A stretch of DNA of 64,000 nucleotides from Ga0077560 sp046330435 (GTDB lineage: Bacteria > Actinomycetota > Thermoleophilia > Miltoncostaeales > Miltoncostaeaceae). Shown piece after piece: positions 60,111-64,000 of the stretch. The stretch lies in assembly GCA_046330435.1 (NCBI GenBank), contig JAXLST010000010.1, positions 1-64,000 on the forward strand. The letters are read 5' to 3'. Below the pieces are notes generated by a model. The model saw only the letters and a program-made list of their open reading frames with translations. It did not search any database and was not told where the DNA came from. Position 1 is the first letter of the stretch. Each line of letters starts with the position of its first letter. The position numbers were made by a program, and so were the translations under genes.

Positions 60111-62057
60111 TCAGCCGAAGGCGTCCCGCACGTCCTGGACCGAGGCCCCGTGTCCGGGCCGGTCGTCGTGCGAGGCGACCACGTCGGGCGACTCGGGCAC
60201 CACGATGTCCGGGTCAATGCGCAGGACCACGTACCCGGCGACGGCTCCCGCTCCGAATCCCGGCGCGAAGACCCGCATCGGCCGGTCGATGACACCGTCG
60301 ACGACGGCGTCGTGGATCGCGATCGGGATGCTCGCGGCGGACACGTTCCCGACCCGGTCGATGTTGAAGTAGAGGCTGTCGGCCGGCATCCCCGCCTCGG
60401 TCGCGAGCTCGACGACCATGGTGCGGTTCGCCTGGTGAGGCACGATGATGTCGATCGACTCGAGCAGTGTTCCCTCGCCATCCGGCGACGGCTGCGACTT
60501 GAGCTCGCCCATCATCTGCTCGAGGTAGCGCTTCACCAGCGCCTTGACGTCGGGACCCCAGACGGTGACGTCGTTGTCGAACTCCGGGTTCGGCCAGATG
60601 ATCGAGTTCACCTCGGCGCGCGGCCCCGACGCATATGCCTGCAGGTAGTCGACGTCGGTGGCGCCGTCCGGTGACGGGGCGATGACCAGCGCGGCCGCCC
60701 CGTCGCCGAAGATCATCCGCGACGGCCTGACGCTGCCGATCTTGTCGGAGAACTTCTCCGCGCACACCAGGAGCACCGGGGCCTGGACGTCCTGCATGAT
60801 CCGGATCGCCTCGGTCACGCCGTACGGGAACCCGGCGCACGCCGCGACCAGGTCGTACGACATGTGGGTCTGGAAGATCCCAAGCTCGCCCGACAGCCAG
60901 GTCGACAGCGACGGCAGCATCCGGCTGCTGGTGCAGGTGCAGAAGATGACCGCCGCGATCTCGGCGGGGCCGCGGCCGGCCCGGTCCAGCGCGGCGCGCG
61001 CCGCGACGAGGCCGAGCTGGTTCAGGTCCCGCTCGCTGTAGATGCGTGCCTCGATACCGGTCTTCTCGGTGATCTCGTCCGCCGACATCGGCGACCAGCT
61101 GTACGGGGCGTTGCGGATGAGGTCCTCGTTGCGGCAGACGTGCTCGCCCTTGGCGACGGCCAGCGCCTCGATGCGCGGCAGCACTTTGAAGCGCTCCGCG
61201 ACGGGCACCGGCGGCACGGGCCGCAGCGGCGGGACGGCCGTCACCGCCGCCGCGGCTCCCGTGGAGGGGGCCTTCTGGGGCTCCGACTTGCACCGCCGGA
61301 TGAAGTCGCGGACCTCCCGGGTGCGCGGCTCGAACATCACGACGAACTCGTCGTCACCGATGGCGGAGATCCGCTCGAGCCGCATGGCCTCGCGGTTCCA
61401 GGGGTACTGATTGTGCTGGATCATCGCCATGCGCATCAGCGCCTCGAGCTCCGGCTGCTCCTCGTAGCAGTCGATGATGTCCTCGTCGGAGAACACCGGG
61501 TAGTCCGCGTCGAAGGCCGACTGACAGTACGTCAGGGCGTCCGGATGCTCGAGGGCCTCCCCGACCGTGAGCTTGATCGCCGACAACTCCGTGGCGTGGT
61601 GGAGCTTGTTGCGGTACACGTCGAACAGGATCGCGTGGATGCGGTCCTCCGCCTCGGCGTCCCAGGCCGGCGGGAGGCCCTCGTAACAGGCCGTGACCGC
61701 CGCGACCTTCGTCGCTCCGTCCCGCCACGGCTCGAGGATCGGGAGGAACACGTCCTCCCTGCGGCGCGGCACGTCCCTCCACCGCACGAGCCGCTTCTCG
61801 TACATGGTCATGGCGTAGCGGTTCGCCCAGAACAGGTTGAGGGCGAGGTCGCGGAGCAGCTCGTGTCGGTTCGCGTACCCGCCGGACTCGACGCGTTCGA
61901 GGATGTCGGTGCCCGTGGGCGCCTTCGCGTCGAAGTCGCGCCGGACGACCGCGTCCAGCTGCTCCTCCGAGTCGATACAGCTGAAGTCCAGTTCCGCTCG
62001 GACGCTCGACGGGAAGACGAGGCGCCCGTGACGGTTGACGACGAAGGGCTTGGCCAC
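60111..62057 (-). CDS. FabH-like ketoacyl synthase with novel N-terminal domain
   Basis: 648 residues from ATG at 62057. Residues ~300-630 are a KAS III/thiolase fold with nucleophile Cys407 (YDLVAACAGFPYGVTEA), IFGDGAAALVIAPS, the His of IVPHQANRTMVVELA and the Asn of FNIDRVGNVSAASIPIAI, so the catalytic triad is complete. Residues ~1-270 are an acidic, aromatic-rich region (ERVESGGYANRHELLRDLAL, LEPWRDGATKVAAVTACYEG, AIGDDEFVVMFEPRTREV) that I cannot assign. A Pro/Ala linker joins the two. Normal FabH is ~330 residues. Activity is probably acyl condensation or acyl-thioester transfer; the first domain may provide substrate choice. Convergent with the PHA operon. Confidence 0.88.
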   Translation of the reverse strand: MAKPFVVNRHGRLVFPSSVRAELDFSCIDSEEQLDAVVRRDFDAKAPTGTDILERVESGGYANRHELLRDLALNLFWANRYAMTMYEKRLVRWRDVPRRREDVFLPILEPWRDGATKVAAVTACYEGLPPAWDAEAEDRIHAILFDVYRNKLHHATELSAIKLTVGEALEHPDALTYCQSAFDADYPVFSDEDIIDCYEEQPELEALMRMAMIQHNQYPWNREAMRLERISAIGDDEFVVMFEPRTREVRDFIRRCKSEPQKAPSTGAAAAVTAVPPLRPVPPVPVAERFKVLPRIEALAVAKGEHVCRNEDLIRNAPYSWSPMSADEITEKTGIEARIYSERDLNQLGLVAARAALDRAGRGPAEIAAVIFCTCTSSRMLPSLSTWLSGELGIFQTHMSYDLVAACAGFPYGVTEAIRIMQDVQAPVLLVCAEKFSDKIGSVRPSRMIFGDGAAALVIAPSPDGATDVDYLQAYASGPRAEVNSIIWPNPEFDNDVTVWGPDVKALVKRYLEQMMGELKSQPSPDGEGTLLESIDIIVPHQANRTMVVELATEAGMPADSLYFNIDRVGNVSAASIPIAIHDAVVDGVIDRPMRVFAPGFGAGAVAGYVVLRIDPDIVVPESPDVVASHDDRPGHGASVQDVRDAFG

Positions 62058-62196
62058 GTGTCCCGCTCCGGAGGCTTTGGTTGACGTCTCGTGACCACGC
62101 TAACAGCCTCCTGACGCCCCGCGATAGTGACGCGGTGCCGCTAGGTGGCGCGCCCCCCGTAGCGCGGGCGCCGTCCATCGGACTAGCGTCCCCGCC

Positions 62197-64000
62197 ATGG
62201 ACTGGCGCATCGCGATCATCAACCGAGGGGAGCCCGCGCGGCGGCTCATCCATGCCGTCCGCGAGCTCAACACCGAACGTGGATGGAGCTTGCGCACCAT
62301 CGCGCTGCACACCGACGAGGAGCGGCGCGCGACCTTCGTCAGGGAGGCGGACGAGGCGGTGGTGCTCCGGCCCGAAGGGCCCGGGAACCCCTACCTCGAC
62401 CTCGACGAGCTGGAGCGCGCCCTCCGCGCCGGCCGTGCCGACGCGGCATGGGTGGGCTGGGGGTTCGTCGCGGAGGATCCCCGGTTCCCGGAGCTCTGCG
62501 AGCGGCTCGGCGTGGTCTTCATCGGGCCGCCGGCCGAGGTCATGCGGGCCCTCGGCGACAAGATCGCCGCCAAGCAGCTCGCGGAGCGCGTGGGCGTGCC
62601 GGTCGCCGCGTGGAGCGGGGGGCCGGTCGAGACCGAGGACGAGGCGCTGCGTCACGCCGAGCGGATCGGCTACCCCCTCATGATCAAGGCCGCCGCGGGT
62701 GGCGGCGGACGCGGCATCCGCGTGGTCAACGGTCCCGACGAACTCCCGTCGAACCTCACCCGGGCGCGCGACGAGGCACGGCGCTCGTTCGGCGATGCCA
62801 GCGTCCTGCTGGAGCGCCTCGTCACCGGCGCACGGCACGTGGAGGTGCAGGTCATCGCGGACGACCACGGCACGGGATGGGCCGTCGGCGTCCGCGACTG
62901 CACGGTCCAGCGCCGGAGCCAGAAGCTGCTCGAGGAGTCATCGTCGCCGGCGCTCGACGCCCGGCAGGACGCGGAGCTCCGGAAGGCCGCGGTCGACCTC
63001 GTCCTGGCGGCCGGGTACCGGAACGCCGGCACCGTGGAGTTCCTGTACCAGCCGGCGTCGCGGTCGTTCGCGTTCCTCGAGGTCAACACGCGCCTGCAGG
63101 TGGAGCACCCGGTCACCGAGGCCGTGACCGGCGCCGACCTGGTCAAGCTCCAGATCCACGTCGCCGCAGGGGGGCGGCTGGAGGGCGACCCGCCCGCCGA
63201 GCGCGGCCATGCGATCGAGGCACGCCTCAACGCCGAGGAGCCGGAACGCGGATTCGCGCCCGCCCCCGGGACGGTCGAGCTGCTGACGCTTCCCACGGGG
63301 CCCGGCGTCCGGGTCGACACCGGCATCTCGGAGGGCGACACGATCCCGTCGGAGTACGACTCGATGATCGCGAAGGTCATCGCATGGGGCCGCGACCGCG
63401 ACGAGGCCCGCGGACGTCTGGTGCGTGCCCTCGAGGCGATGGCGGTCGTGGTGCGCGGCGGTGCGACCAACCGGGCGTTCCTCATCGACCTCCTGCGCCG
63501 CCCCGAGGTGGTGGAGGGCACCGCGGACACCGGCTGGCTCGACCGGCTGCAGGCCGCCGGGGGCCTCGTCTCGGACGAGCACGCGCACATCGCCCTGCTG
63601 GCCGCGGCGATCGACGCGGACCAGGAGGAGGAGGAGCTCGAGCGCGCGGCGTTCTTCGCCTCGGCACGGCGCGGCCGGCCGAAGGCCACCCACGCCGTGG
63701 GCCGGGACATCGAGCTGCGCCTGCGCGGCGAGTCGTACCGCCTGACCGTCTCGCGGATCGGCCCGACGAACTACCGGGTCGCCGTGCCGGAGGGCGAGGT
63801 GGAGGTCGAGCTCGAGCGGCTCGGCCAATTCACCTCCCGCCTGCTGGTGGGCGGCCGGGCGCGCCGGGTCCTGGCGGTGTTCCAGGCCCCGGACCACGTC
63901 ATCGAGGTGGACGGGGTCGCCCACCGGGTGTCCCGCGACGAGGGCGGGCTGGTGCGCGCCCCCGCCCCGTCGCTGGTGGTGGCGGTGGTCGTGTCCGCAG
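62197..64000 (+). CDS. acyl-CoA carboxylase, biotin carboxylase/BCCP part, 3' partial
   Basis: ATG at 62197; open to the window end (601 codons). The biotin-carboxylase domain includes GFVAEDPRFPELCERLGV, the ATP-grasp loop KAAAGGGGRGIRVV, CTVQRRSQKLLEES, and EVNTRLQVEHPVTEAVTG with catalytic Glu, Asn and Arg. After it comes a ~200-residue BT-like region, then VRAPAPSLVVAVVVS, which is the opening of a biotinyl-carrier domain. In long-chain acyl-CoA carboxylases the carboxyltransferase follows in the same chain. It makes malonyl-type CoA from acyl-CoA, competing with PHA synthesis for acetyl-CoA. The end lies outside. Confidence 0.92.
   Translation, partial: MDWRIAIINRGEPARRLIHAVRELNTERGWSLRTIALHTDEERRATFVREADEAVVLRPEGPGNPYLDLDELERALRAGRADAAWVGWGFVAEDPRFPELCERLGVVFIGPPAEVMRALGDKIAAKQLAERVGVPVAAWSGGPVETEDEALRHAERIGYPLMIKAAAGGGGRGIRVVNGPDELPSNLTRARDEARRSFGDASVLLERLVTGARHVEVQVIADDHGTGWAVGVRDCTVQRRSQKLLEESSSPALDARQDAELRKAAVDLVLAAGYRNAGTVEFLYQPASRSFAFLEVNTRLQVEHPVTEAVTGADLVKLQIHVAAGGRLEGDPPAERGHAIEARLNAEEPERGFAPAPGTVELLTLPTGPGVRVDTGISEGDTIPSEYDSMIAKVIAWGRDRDEARGRLVRALEAMAVVVRGGATNRAFLIDLLRRPEVVEGTADTGWLDRLQAAGGLVSDEHAHIALLAAAIDADQEEEELERAAFFASARRGRPKATHAVGRDIELRLRGESYRLTVSRIGPTNYRVAVPEGEVEVELERLGQFTSRLLVGGRARRVLAVFQAPDHVIEVDGVAHRVSRDEGGLVRAPAPSLVVAVVVSA

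Overview
This is a very G+C-rich bacterial chromosome segment with short intergenic gaps and many ATGA or GTGA stop/start overlaps. Gene content (F420-type LLM oxidoreductase, class III PHA synthase, long-chain acyl-CoA carboxylase, chemotaxis/c-di-GMP signalling, LuxR/HDOD regulators) suggests a motile, free-living Actinomycetota. A deep-branching class such as Thermoleophilia is plausible, but that is inference from content; no rRNA gene is present to settle it.

Layout. 1-2.0 kb: HD-GYP and HDOD-LuxR signalling proteins. 2.0-5.5 kb: a low-GC island carrying two P-loop ATPases, bounded by 115-bp direct repeats that duplicate the 3' half of a small HTH gene. This is the best candidate here for an undescribed (defence-like) system. 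5.5-12.1 kb: small membrane protein, DUF72, CsbD stress protein, a large frameshifted AAA-LuxR regulator, a lipoprotein and an FMN-binding protein. 12.2-18.5 kb: a 1376-residue CheB-CheR-PAS-GGDEF-EAL protein, then an OmpR-type two-component pair. 18.5-24.6 kb: two membrane glycosyltransferases, an ECF sigma factor with a membrane partner, and a VapBC toxin-antitoxin pair with a clear operator. 24.6-31.5 kb: AcuC deacetylase, cupin, SPFH/NfeD pair, a NirK-like copper protein lacking the type-1 copper cysteine, a divergent Fe-S-type regulator, a dehalogenase and an LLM oxidoreductase. 31.5-40.1 kb: a di-haem beta-propeller protein, GNAT, RraA-like, a broken prenyltransferase-repeat protein, an A-type Fe-S carrier, a CAP protein and a frameshifted chemoreceptor. 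40.2-50.9 kb: sugar module (acetate kinase, phosphoketolase, PfkB kinase, LacI repressor, Frc-type ABC importer, SDR, Gfo/Idh). 50.9-64 kb: polyhydroxyalkanoate (PHA) island and the start of an acyl-CoA carboxylase.

How genes work together. The sugar module reads as fructose (or similar) uptake by a single-ATPase-domain importer, phosphorylation by the PfkB kinase, cleavage of fructose-6-P by phosphoketolase, and ATP from acetyl-P through acetate kinase. LacI-type operators sit at the importer promoter and over the repressor's own start. The PHA island contains thiolase, enoyl-CoA hydratase, PadR regulator, PhaE-like subunit, class III PhaC, an (R)-hydratase with a histone-H1/PhaF-like tail, 3-hydroxyacyl-CoA dehydrogenase, acetoacetyl-CoA reductase, a second larger PhaC, a phasin and an XRE regulator. 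Perfect palindromes lie at the padR start and in the phasin promoter.

Several genes carry single-base frame breaks (AAA-LuxR at a C6 run, chemoreceptor, prenyltransferase-repeat protein twice, possibly the sugar-binding protein 3' end). This many in 64 kb looks more like residual assembly indels than genuine decay.
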